NCBI GenBank assembly: GCA_947623795.1
Contig: CANQHS010000003.1
Span: forward strand, 1 to 28,973
Source of the DNA: an uncultured Clostridia bacterium
Lineage (GTDB): Bacteria > Bacillota > Clostridia > Christensenellales > UBA1242
Reading direction: 5' to 3'
Length of the DNA stretch: 28,973 bases
Positions 1 through 6,849 of the stretch are shown here, in pieces (position 1 is the first letter of the stretch; each line of letters starts with the position of its first letter). The translations under genes were made by a program, and so were the position numbers. The notes below the pieces were generated by a model. The model saw only the letters and a program-made list of their open reading frames with translations, was not told where the DNA came from and searched no databases.

Positions 1-16
1 CGCATATAGTGTTTAT

Positions 17-323
17 GTCATTCTGAGCGAACGAAGTGAGTCGAAGAATGTCGTCGTGCCACGCCTTTTTGCTAATTTGCTTCATTGAACTACGCAAATG
101 TAAGCATAATAACCCCACTTCGAAACAAGTTCTTGTGGGGGCCACGAATAGCGGCGGCCACTCCTCTTACTTTTAAAGAGCACAGCGTTAACTCTTTAAA
201 AGTTATATAAGAGATTGAGATTCTTCACTTCGTTCAGAATGACATGTGATACGCCCGACTCGCTAATGCTCGCTCGGTATGACATGAGACCCATTCGACT
301 ACGCTACGCTCGCTCAGGGTGAC
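17..323. repeat. Cluster of REP/MITE-like intergenic repeat units
   Basis: Four related units occur in about 300 bp. One at 17-50 reads toward the right and has CATTCT/AGAATG ends. Three at about 217-243, 251-285 and 292-323 lie in the opposite orientation and each end in a variant of 'gaatgac/tatgaca/ggtgac'. All share a core resembling cttcgttc/gctcgctc. No coding frame is visible here. The intervening stretch holds further palindromes: CCCCAC (113-118) with GTGGGG (135-140), and a perfect 12-bp inverted repeat at 169-180/192-203. Units of this type are familiar from intergenic DNA of uncultured gut bacteria; their mobility is inferred, not shown. Confidence 0.6.
169..203. repeat. Perfect 12-bp inverted repeat (hairpin)
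   Basis: ACTTTTAAAGAG (169-180) is followed by an 11-nt loop and its exact reverse complement CTCTTTAAAAGT (192-203). A few more pairings (ctctta/taagag) are possible outside it. There is no clear T-run on either side, so it is not a convincing intrinsic terminator. It may be part of the surrounding repeat element. Confidence 0.6.
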
Positions 324-347
324 AAAAAAGCCACGCAATCGCGTGGC
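324..347 (-). terminator. Intrinsic terminator of tRNA-Asn
   Basis: On the minus strand a 7-bp GCCACGC/GCGTGGC stem with a 4-nt loop (330-347) is followed by six T residues (324-329). It begins 4 nt after the encoded CCA end of the tRNA. Confidence 0.85.
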
Positions 348-351
348 TTCC

Positions 352-426
<75 letters not shown>

Positions 427-430
427 ATTT

Positions 431-473
431 TTGACAACGAGTTTATTATATTATATTTTTTTCTCGTTGTCAA
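431..473. repeat. Perfect 11-bp inverted repeat flanking the tRNA promoter
   Basis: TTGACAACGAG (431-441) and its exact reverse complement CTCGTTGTCAA (463-473) bracket a 21-nt A/T-only spacer. The right arm contains the -35 box of the tRNA-Asn promoter. The left arm covers the predicted transcription start and leader. Confidence 0.8.
445..473 (-). promoter_or_regulatory. Sigma-A promoter of tRNA-Asn
   Basis: Minus-strand TTGACA (468-473), a 17-nt spacer and TATAAT (445-450): both boxes are perfect consensus. The predicted start lies about 12 nt before the mature tRNA 5' end at 426. Confidence 0.85.
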
Positions 474-491
474 CAGTTTTTTAGAAAAATT

Positions 492-2876
492 TTAAATATT
501 TGTAATTTGTCTAAACAATTTCCTATTGTGTAATATATGCAAATAGTTGATTTTTGTCAACACAATTTTGGCGCTTTCCACAAAAGGAACTAAAATCTCA
601 TCATCTTGCACTCTTTCGTTTTTGTAATTATAAAAATCATACAAGTTATCTGTGTATAAATCTTTGCCAAAGATTCCATTTGTGTTTGAATAATACACCG
701 AATCGTCCTTAAAATCATTTGCGAACAATGAGCGTCCGACATAAAAATTTTCATTAAATTCAATGCCAAGCAAGTCGAACAATGTTGGAACTATGTCATA
801 GGCAGAGCAAAAAGCTTCTTCAATTTTGAAATTGCTGCTCTGTTCTTTAACCTCTTTTCTTAAACTTGGGCTAGAAATTATGAACGGCACAGTGTTAAGC
901 TCAATGTCCTTAATTTCATTAATCGCCAAGCGCTTAATTCTGTTTGAAAATCCGCCCGTTTTCTTGTCGGTTGCATAATAGGCATTGTGGTCGGAATATA
1001 GCACCAAAGTTGTGTTGTCATAAAGTGAACTGCCATCGGGATATTGGCTATTTTTAAGCTTGTTGATAATCTTTCCTAGCGCGGTGTCCAACCCGACAAC
1101 GCCACACTCATAATAAACGGCTTCTTGTGTTAAAGTCTCATCTGTTTCTGCGTATTTATCATAGGTGTTTAAAAGATTTTTATACCAAGTTGAATAGTGC
1201 TCTCCATCATCTGCAAGCTTGTTTTGAATTAGCTCGTCTTTTACCCTAAACATATAATTATTAGAGTTTTCAACCTGTTGCCTTATTTCCTCAATGTCGT
1301 TCACACCTTTTATGTCGTTGCCCTCTTCATCTTGGAAATATCTTGCCTCGGCATATGTTTTATTTTTTTCATCTTTATTCAAATCAACAAATTCAACAAT
1401 TTCACAATTTTCCTTGCCATAGATAACATAATCCTTATATCTTAAATAGTCCCAATCAATGATGTTTTTGTCCTTATCCAAATTATATACTTCCGCATAT
1501 GGGCCGTGAGTTGTCACATTAAGATAAAACGAATAGAAAGGATTTTTAATGTAATCGACTGGCACGATATAATCCATTGCGTAATCCACAATTTCTTCTT
1601 CTGGCGCCCAATTGTCGAATGTGAAATCGGAATAGACATTTTTGCCATCTTTTTTTATTGTGTTTTTGCCAACGATGTTTTCAAATCCGATATAGTTATG
1701 CGTTTTTTCGCGTTCGTAGAATGACAATGTGTTGGAGTGAACATAGTTGGTTGTGTAGCCTTGCGATTTCAACACATTTGGCATTGAATAGCCAAAAAGA
1801 TTCTGCGTTTTGTCCTTGTCTTTATTCATAATTTCAACCAAACTTTGCCCAGCTGGATAGTTGCCCATGACTCCTATTCCTTCTGAAAAGTTTGTTTTTG
1901 ACTTTGAATAGAAGTTATCATAAAGCAAAGCATTGTCATTAAACAAAGAATAAAAATTTGGCACCATTTCTTGTGAAATATGATTTATGACATTTGTTCT
2001 GTCATAATATGCGTTTCCGTCCTCGTCCGTCATCAAAAAGTTGCCATCGCCAAAGCCGAACCACTCGAGCGACTCCATCATAATAACGATAACATTGTTT
2101 CGCTTGGTATCTTGATTTTCAATGCCAAAATGTTCGCTATCTTCCTCGCTATAGATATGCCCGTTGTTGAAAAAATCAATCGCTTTGCTCTCTAGCACTA
2201 TACTATTGTAATCATATATGGAGTTGATAATTAAATTTAAAAAGTAGCCATATGTCCCAAATTTTGCATAGCTGCTTGTTTTTAAGAATGAGGTGTTCAT
2301 CAAAAAAGTGTCTGATGTGACATAATCGATGCCGCCTTTGTTGTAGAATTCATTCAAATAGTTGCGATGATGAACATAATAGCCAACTGCGAAACACTGC
2401 ACGGCAAGCAAAACGATGACGTTAAAAATTGAATAGTGTTGTTTTATCTTGATTTTGTCTTTCTTCGCAAAATGCAAGAACACCGCTCCAACTATCACGA
2501 TTGAAAGATAAACAGCAATGAGTTGTAAAATGACAGAAAGATATACAAAGCTCGATGTCATTGCTGCGCCCGCCTCACCAATTAGTCTCATCATGTCAAA
2601 CGAGAACAAGTCGCCAAAAATGGTGTATAACGAATAGTTAACATAAATAAATACTGTTTGAACTAAAAGAATTATTGAATAAACAACATATTGTGCCGTG
2701 AAATTTGGAATTGCATAAATAATTAGAGCCAAAATTAAAATAATCGCCAAATTCGACCAAAAATAGCTCGGTGCAAAGCCAAAATTTAGGATATTGAAAG
2801 TTACAAATTCCAATATCAACGCACCAAGTACAAAATAAACTACCAACAAAAGCTTATTAAATACTGTTTTCAACAT
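492..2876 (-). CDS. LtaS-like membrane sulfatase-fold protein (phosphoglycerol transferase family)
   Basis: A 794-aa protein with about five N-terminal membrane helices (roughly residues 10-30, 42-60, 62-82, 107-137, 150-166), then an extracellular alkaline-phosphatase/sulfatase-superfamily domain. Residues matching the lipoteichoic acid synthase active site are visible: E268 in MMESLEW, the nucleophile candidate T328 in SKSKTNF, H457 in TTHGPY, and D629/H630 in YSDHNAYY. The family transfers glycerol-phosphate from phosphatidylglycerol onto a glycolipid anchor or envelope glycan outside the membrane. The protein is longer than LtaS (about 650 aa), mainly because of a charged insert between H457 and D629. 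The ATG has no SD; a consensus promoter ends 11 nt upstream. Monocistronic. Whether it makes lipoteichoic acid or modifies another glycan cannot be decided here. Confidence 0.85.
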   Translation of the reverse strand: MLKTVFNKLLLVVYFVLGALILEFVTFNILNFGFAPSYFWSNLAIILILALIIYAIPNFTAQYVVYSIILLVQTVFIYVNYSLYTIFGDLFSFDMMRLIGEAGAAMTSSFVYLSVILQLIAVYLSIVIVGAVFLHFAKKDKIKIKQHYSIFNVIVLLAVQCFAVGYYVHHRNYLNEFYNKGGIDYVTSDTFLMNTSFLKTSSYAKFGTYGYFLNLIINSIYDYNSIVLESKAIDFFNNGHIYSEEDSEHFGIENQDTKRNNVIVIMMESLEWFGFGDGNFLMTDEDGNAYYDRTNVINHISQEMVPNFYSLFNDNALLYDNFYSKSKTNFSEGIGVMGNYPAGQSLVEIMNKDKDKTQNLFGYSMPNVLKSQGYTTNYVHSNTLSFYEREKTHNYIGFENIVGKNTIKKDGKNVYSDFTFDNWAPEEEIVDYAMDYIVPVDYIKNPFYSFYLNVTTHGPYAEVYNLDKDKNIIDWDYLRYKDYVIYGKENCEIVEFVDLNKDEKNKTYAEARYFQDEEGNDIKGVNDIEEIRQQVENSNNYMFRVKDELIQNKLADDGEHYSTWYKNLLNTYDKYAETDETLTQEAVYYECGVVGLDTALGKIINKLKNSQYPDGSSLYDNTTLVLYSDHNAYYATDKKTGGFSNRIKRLAINEIKDIELNTVPFIISSPSLRKEVKEQSSNFKIEEAFCSAYDIVPTLFDLLGIEFNENFYVGRSLFANDFKDDSVYYSNTNGIFGKDLYTDNLYDFYNYKNERVQDDEILVPFVESAKIVLTKINYLHILHNRKLFRQITNI

Positions 2877-2887
2877 ATATATAAATT

Positions 2888-2916
2888 ATTATAAATAATG
2901 AAAATTTTATTGTCAA
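2888..2916 (-). promoter_or_regulatory. Sigma-A promoter of the LtaS-like gene, very short leader
   Basis: Minus-strand TTGACA (2911-2916), 17-nt spacer, TATAAT (2888-2893). Only 11 nt separate the -10 box from the ATG at 2876, so the predicted 5' leader is about 4-5 nt, too short for an SD, and none is present. Confidence 0.75.
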
Positions 2917-2960
2917 CAATTTTAAAAAGTGTTATCAAAATGAAAAGTATCCAAATTTTG

Positions 2961-2988
2961 TTGACATTTTTAATTTTTGGGTTATAAT
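2961..2988 (+). promoter_or_regulatory. Sigma-A promoter of the DUF1858 gene
   Basis: TTGACA (2961-2966), 16-nt spacer, TATAAT (2983-2988). A good SD, GAGGAG (3003-3008), lies 5 nt before the ATG at 3014. It is divergent from the LtaS-like promoter with non-overlapping boxes. Confidence 0.85.
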
Positions 2989-3013
2989 GAAAATAGATTT
3001 ATGAGGAGATTAT

Positions 3014-3361
3014 ATGTTTAAGAAAACAGATTTAATATGTGATGTTTTGGAACAAAACGAAAATGCGGAAGAAATTTTAACCGATTTCGGTTTCCATTGC
3101 ATTTATTGCCCAGCCGCACAGATGGAAAGTTTGGAAGAGGCAAGCTACGTTCATGGCGTAGACGTTGATGAGCTCTTAAAGGCACTTAACGCGTGCAAAT
3201 CTGCCAAAACAGCCACAAAAACAACAAAAACAGCTGCAAAGCCTGCCAACAAGATGGCTACAAAATCAACTAAAACAGCCACTAAATCAGCCAACAAGAC
3301 TGCCACAAAGTCAACGGCAAAACAATCTACAAAAAGCGGAGCAAAGACTTCAAGAAAATAA
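3014..3361 (+). CDS. DUF1858 domain protein with lysine-rich histone-H1-like tail
   Basis: A 115-aa protein. Residues 1-60 are a DUF1858 (ScdA-N-like) domain with the typical dicysteine GFHCIYCPAAQMESLEEA (C29, C32) and VHGVDVDELLKALN. Proteins with this domain are usually small stand-alone proteins or are fused to redox or iron-sulfur proteins; their role is poorly defined. Residues 61-115 are a low-complexity tail of K, T, A and S. It has 15 Lys and one Arg in about 54 residues, no acidic residue, and a Lys every 3-4 positions (KTATK, KSANKTATK). This resembles the C-terminal tails of histone H1 and bacterial H1-like proteins, so nucleic-acid binding is inferred. It has its own promoter, SD and terminator. 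It is convergent with the AT-hook gene. Confidence 0.85.
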   Translation: MFKKTDLICDVLEQNENAEEILTDFGFHCIYCPAAQMESLEEASYVHGVDVDELLKALNACKSAKTATKTTKTAAKPANKMATKSTKTATKSANKTATKSTAKQSTKSGAKTSRK

Positions 3362-3383
3362 ATGCTCTGATGCTTTTATTTTT
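3355..3383 (+). terminator. Intrinsic terminator of the DUF1858 gene
   Basis: AAAATAAATGC (3355-3365) pairs with GCTTTTATTTT (from 3372) with one T-T mismatch and a 6-nt loop. The 3' arm is T-rich. It overlaps the last codons of the gene. Confidence 0.6.
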
Positions 3384-3409
3384 GAGTTTTCAAAACTGCT
3401 TTATGAAGT

Positions 3410-3439
3410 AAAAAGATAAGGCTCATGCCTTATCTTTTT
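3410..3439. terminator. Strong bidirectional terminator between convergent genes
   Basis: AAAAAGATAAGGC (3410-3422), loop TCAT, GCCTTATCTTTTT (3427-3439): a perfect 13-bp stem with a T-run on both strands. The stop codon of the minus-strand AT-hook gene (3430-3432) lies inside the stem. Confidence 0.9.
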
Positions 3440-5772
3440 CTTCTTATTTTGCTGTTTCTTTCAAGCTCGCGTTGACTTTTTTCAATTTTCGCATTTTCTT
3501 GGGCGATTTGGTCATCAATCTCTTTTAGATATGCATCGATATCATCAATATCCTTATAAGACTCAACTGCCACCGTGTTTTCTACTTTTTTTGGTCGGCC
3601 TCTGCCTTTTGTTGGCTTCACATTTGCTTCCGTCGCCTTTTTAGGCCTGCCGCGTCCTTTTGTTGGTTTATTTTCTTCTTTTGCCGTTTCTTGTTTCTTT
3701 GGTTGATTCTTTTTGGCTTCAAATTTAACTTCAACACTTTCGGCCTTTTTAGGGCGTCCCCTTTTTGCTGTTTCTGATTTAGTTTCAACAATTTCGCTTT
3801 TTTTAGGCCTGCCGCGTCCCTTTGTTGGCTTTGCGACTTCTTCAACTGTTTCTTGTTTCTTTGGTCTGCCTCTTTGAGCTTCAGCTTTAGCTTCAACGCT
3901 TTCAACCTTTTTAGGCCTTCCCCTACGAGCCGTTGTCACAACTTGTTTATCAACCGGCTCTTCTTTTTTAGGTCTACCCCTTCCCCTCGTTGGTTTGACC
4001 TCGTTTTCTGTTGTCGCTTTCTTTGGCCTACCCCTAGGCTTTGCTGGTCGGACAACTTCATCTTGCACTTTTCGTGGGCGTCCAGCTTTCTTTCTGCTTT
4101 CATTGTTTGGCACGGTGAAGACTTGTTGAGATTCTTCCGCAATCGAATCGCTTTCCCCTAAAACATTCGAATCTTCTTGCTCGTATGTTGGCTCTTCGTA
4201 AACTGGTTCTTCATGAGCCGGCTCTTCATAAACTGGTTCTTCATAAGTTTCTTCTGCTGGGATTTCTTCCATCTCAAGAGGCTCAACTGGCTCACTTGTT
4301 TCAGAACTTTCTATTGGCTCAGTTTGTTCGAGCTGTTCTGCTTGGACAGCCTGGCCAATTGAAGCAAGTTGCGGATATTGCGAATAGATTTCGTTTATTT
4401 CTTTATCTTTTGTTGCAACTTGTTGTTGCAAAGTTGTGACATCATTTTTTAGTTTATTAACGTTTTCAATTTCTCTCTTTTCGGCAACGCGTTTTGCTTC
4501 GGCATACACTTTTTCGCTGTAAGTTGAGAACTCGCTCATCATGCCTTTTTCAAGAGTATTCCTTGCTTTCTTTATTTGTTCTTCAATGTTATTGACTTCC
4601 TCTTGCAAAGTTTGAAGAAGTTTGTTGTGGCGTTCGGTTGCGGTGTCGTAATCGCGTTCCAAATTGCGTTGACGGTCAAGCTCTTGCTGTTGCTGTTTTT
4701 TAAGATAGTTGGCCTCAATTGTTGAGGACACATCTTCAAGCTGTGATTTGAAGTTGTCGAAACTCTCTTTGCTGACTTGCATTTGGCGTTGATATTCTTT
4801 TGTGATTTCGCGGAAGTTGACTTCCTCTTGCGTTATTTCGCCATTTAGTTGCTCGATGTCTTGCAAGAGTTTTTTGCGCTCGGCAATATAGTTTTCCGCT
4901 TCTTGCATGGCGCGTTCAAGGACAAGCGAACTAGCAACTCCGGCTTCGTCGAAATTGAATTTTTCATGCTCAACATTTTTTAGCCTTGCCTTTTCAAGTT
5001 CGCGCTTTTCTTCTTCAGCACGCTTTTGCAAATAGATGTACAAAATTGGAATGCCGCGTTTGATTTCGTTTTTATCGAACAACACTTCATAGTCCACATA
5101 TTCTGGAATCGTTTCAGAAGCTTTGTCGATGTTGACTTCGAAATATTGATAGTTTTGATATAAGTCGTCAACGATGTAGTTATGTTTAATATTAAAGAAT
5201 ATTGTAAAGATATAATTGACAACCAAAATAATCAGTGGGCAAATCAAAATATGCTGGAAGAACTGAGCGAGCCTGTAACTCAAAATGCCCGTATCTGTTG
5301 TGTCGATAACAAGTCCGCCTTCGTATGATGCTTTATATAAATATAGGATAAAGCAGACAACTGCAAGAATATATGAAACGATGTTGAATGTTGAAACATC
5401 TCTTTTATAAGAACTATTTCTTAAAGGTGCAGCAACACAATTTTCAAAAGACATATATTCGCTTGCTTTTTTCTCTCTATACAAAACAAATTGTTGCCAT
5501 TGTTTTCTAAGTTGCTTTGGAACTTTATTCGATTTCATTTTTTTGTTAAAAGCCAATAAATTGTCTTCTGTTATTTGTGGATTTTCAACAAAATAATGAT
5601 TAAATTTATCAATTGCTTTAATTAATTTTGCCTCATAAGAATTTGATGTTGAAATTAAAACAACAATAATTGCCAGCAAAAATAAAGATATAAAAGTAAT
5701 AAATAACCCATTATAACTAATATAATTTTGTAACGATATAAAGAATTTATCGAGTTCGTCAAAAATATTCAT
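3430..5772 (-). CDS. Membrane-anchored coiled-coil protein with nine AT-hook motifs
   Basis: A 780-aa protein. Membrane helices lie at about 22-40, 129-147 and 169-194. A long charged coiled coil spans about 248-463. An acidic Glu/Pro-rich linker (480-548) carries repeated EEPVYEEP-type units. A basic tail (562-730) has nine intact GRP-core AT-hooks (GRPRK/RGRPKK) plus one degenerate copy (KKNQPKK near 690), and a short C-terminal coiled coil follows. The loop between helices 1 and 2 is Lys/Arg-rich and the loop between helices 2 and 3 is acidic. By the positive-inside rule this puts the large C-terminal part in the cytoplasm, where DNA is. AT-hooks bind the minor groove of A/T DNA. Inferred role: tethering chromosomal DNA to the membrane. 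Start: the ATG at 5772 is preceded by AAGGGG at 5-nt spacing; a GTG at 5778 would overlap that SD and is rejected. I do not recognise a named family. Confidence 0.85.
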   Translation of the reverse strand: MNIFDELDKFFISLQNYISYNGLFITFISLFLLAIIVVLISTSNSYEAKLIKAIDKFNHYFVENPQITEDNLLAFNKKMKSNKVPKQLRKQWQQFVLYREKKASEYMSFENCVAAPLRNSSYKRDVSTFNIVSYILAVVCFILYLYKASYEGGLVIDTTDTGILSYRLAQFFQHILICPLIILVVNYIFTIFFNIKHNYIVDDLYQNYQYFEVNIDKASETIPEYVDYEVLFDKNEIKRGIPILYIYLQKRAEEEKRELEKARLKNVEHEKFNFDEAGVASSLVLERAMQEAENYIAERKKLLQDIEQLNGEITQEEVNFREITKEYQRQMQVSKESFDNFKSQLEDVSSTIEANYLKKQQQQELDRQRNLERDYDTATERHNKLLQTLQEEVNNIEEQIKKARNTLEKGMMSEFSTYSEKVYAEAKRVAEKREIENVNKLKNDVTTLQQQVATKDKEINEIYSQYPQLASIGQAVQAEQLEQTEPIESSETSEPVEPLEMEEIPAEETYEEPVYEEPAHEEPVYEEPTYEQEDSNVLGESDSIAEESQQVFTVPNNESRKKAGRPRKVQDEVVRPAKPRGRPKKATTENEVKPTRGRGRPKKEEPVDKQVVTTARRGRPKKVESVEAKAEAQRGRPKKQETVEEVAKPTKGRGRPKKSEIVETKSETAKRGRPKKAESVEVKFEAKKNQPKKQETAKEENKPTKGRGRPKKATEANVKPTKGRGRPKKVENTVAVESYKDIDDIDAYLKEIDDQIAQENAKIEKSQRELERNSKIRRKR
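3585..4085 (-). repeat. Coding repeat array: ten AT-hook units
   Basis: Imperfect repeats encode (K/R)GRGRPKK-type motifs separated by variable spacers of about 8-15 residues rich in E, V, K, T and A. Several are near-duplicates (KPTKGRGRPKK appears three times), which suggests expansion by unit duplication. One unit has decayed to KKNQPKK. A separate acidic EEPVYEEP repeat is encoded at about 4176-4254. Confidence 0.85.
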
Positions 5773-5817
5773 ATTCACCCCTTAATATTTAAAAATTTGA
5801 CATATATCTACATTGTT

Positions 5818-5823
5818 ATTATA
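5818..5823 (-). promoter_or_regulatory. Likely -10 box of the AT-hook gene
   Basis: Perfect minus-strand TATAAT at 5818-5823. No convincing -35 box is seen at 16-18 nt upstream (best is 3/6). This gives a leader of roughly 38 nt that includes the AAGGGG SD (5778-5783). Confidence 0.45.
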
Positions 5824-5840
5824 ACACAAAGAAATGTTAA

Positions 5841-6060
5841 ATACTAATATTTTTTAATATTTTTTTAAAAATTTTGAAAAATATTTTTTAATAATAAAAT
5901 AGCTATTTTTATTTATTAATTTTTTAATTTTAAAAATAAAAAAATGGAATTTAAGAAAAAATAAAAATAATTTTTAAAAAATAAATAAAAATTCAATAAA
6001 AAAAATAAATTTTTCTACAAAAATAATTAAATATTTATAAAAATAAGAAAAATAATAATT
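5841..6060. other. Extremely A/T-rich non-coding block
   Basis: By direct count only 11 of these 220 bases are G or C (5%). The block is made of A-tracts, T-tracts and TTTTTAAAAA/AATTTTT junctions. It contains no plausible gene. It separates the divergent AT-hook and YugP genes and lies directly upstream of both promoters. Confidence 0.9.
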
Positions 6061-6064
6061 TATA

Positions 6065-6092
6065 TTGACTTTTTAAAAAAATATATTATAAT
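6065..6092 (+). promoter_or_regulatory. Promoter of the YugP-like gene
   Basis: TTGACT (6065-6070), 16-nt spacer, TATAAT (6087-6092). The SD AAAGAGG (6097-6103) lies 6 nt before the ATG at 6110. Confidence 0.75.
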
Positions 6093-6109
6093 TATTAAAG
6101 AGGTTAAAA

Positions 6110-6832
6110 ATGTTTTATATATATTGGGTTTATTATTTATTAGGTTTCATTATGCTCCCGGGAATTATTCTTGGCATTTGGGCACAAATTAGGGTTTATA
6201 CAACATTTAACGAATATAATGCAATCGATACAAAATCGGGCAACAAAGCAAAAGATGTTGCAAGATATATGCTTGACGGCGCGGGATATACCGACACAAA
6301 AATTCAACCAATCAATGGCGAATTGACGGACAACTATAATCCAGAAACGGACACAGTTTCGCTTTCTAGTTCGGTTTATGACAGAAACTCGATAGCGGCA
6401 GTTGGCGTGGCAGCACACGAAATTGGACATGTCTTTCAACACAAGGAAAAATATGTTCCAATCAAAATGAGGAATGCGCTCGTGCCCATCCTAAACATCT
6501 CCGGCTATCTTATGTGGCCACTCATCTTTGTGGGATTAATTATGGAACTCTTTTATGTTGGCATGGCGGCGGACATTTTCCTTTATATCGGCGTTGGAAT
6601 ATACGCGCTCAATGTCCTATTTTGCTTAATCACACTTCCGGTTGAATTGAATGCAAGCAAGCGAGCATATAAGATGCTCGTCACAACAAATGAGCTAGAC
6701 AACGAAGAAGCGGCGGGAGTTAAAAAAGTTTTGAATGCCGCTGCATTAACTTATGTAGCAGCGCTCGTAACTTCAATGCTCTCATTGCTAAGACTTGTGC
6801 TCCTCATATTTTCAGTTCGAAGAGATAATTAA
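6110..6832 (+). CDS. yugP: YugP-family membrane zinc metallopeptidase
   Basis: A 240-aa protein matching the YugP / neutral zinc metallopeptidase family (Zn_peptidase_2). An N-terminal membrane helix (about 5-27) precedes a soluble segment with PETDTVSLSSSVYDRNS and the zinc motif HEIGHVFQH (H103, E104, H107). Two further hydrophobic stretches lie at about 123-176 and one near the C-terminus (205-236). E179 in LPVELNASKRA is a candidate third metal ligand. Length is close to the usual 225-240 aa. The substrate in the family is not well defined; a role in membrane-protein quality control is only plausible. Good promoter and SD; monocistronic. It is divergent from the AT-hook gene across the A/T block and convergent with alr. 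Confidence 0.9.
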   Translation: MFYIYWVYYLLGFIMLPGIILGIWAQIRVYTTFNEYNAIDTKSGNKAKDVARYMLDGAGYTDTKIQPINGELTDNYNPETDTVSLSSSVYDRNSIAAVGVAAHEIGHVFQHKEKYVPIKMRNALVPILNISGYLMWPLIFVGLIMELFYVGMAADIFLYIGVGIYALNVLFCLITLPVELNASKRAYKMLVTTNELDNEEAAGVKKVLNAAALTYVAALVTSMLSLLRLVLLIFSVRRDN

Positions 6833-6849
6833 AGGCGAAAGCCTTTTTT
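6831..6849 (+). terminator. Short intrinsic terminator between yugP and alr
   Basis: AAAGGC (6831-6836), loop GAAA, GCCTTT plus further T (6841-6849). It overlaps the yugP stop codon and abuts the alr stop codon on the other strand. Confidence 0.65.

Noticed and set aside
3585..4085. Repeat array considered as a CRISPR or tandem-repeat locus
   Set aside because: Unit length and spacing are irregular and the repeats stay in one coding frame as AT-hook motifs. No CRISPR array or cas gene is present in the window.
3618..4161. Open frames of 60-100 codons in other frames and on the opposite strand of the AT-hook repeat region
   Set aside because: They arise from the repetitive low-complexity coding sequence (Lys/Arg-rich in one frame, Phe/Ser-rich in another). 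They have no SD and no family resemblance.
5773..5778. GTG start two codons upstream for the AT-hook protein
   Set aside because: It overlaps the AAGGGG SD, which is correctly spaced for the ATG at 5772.
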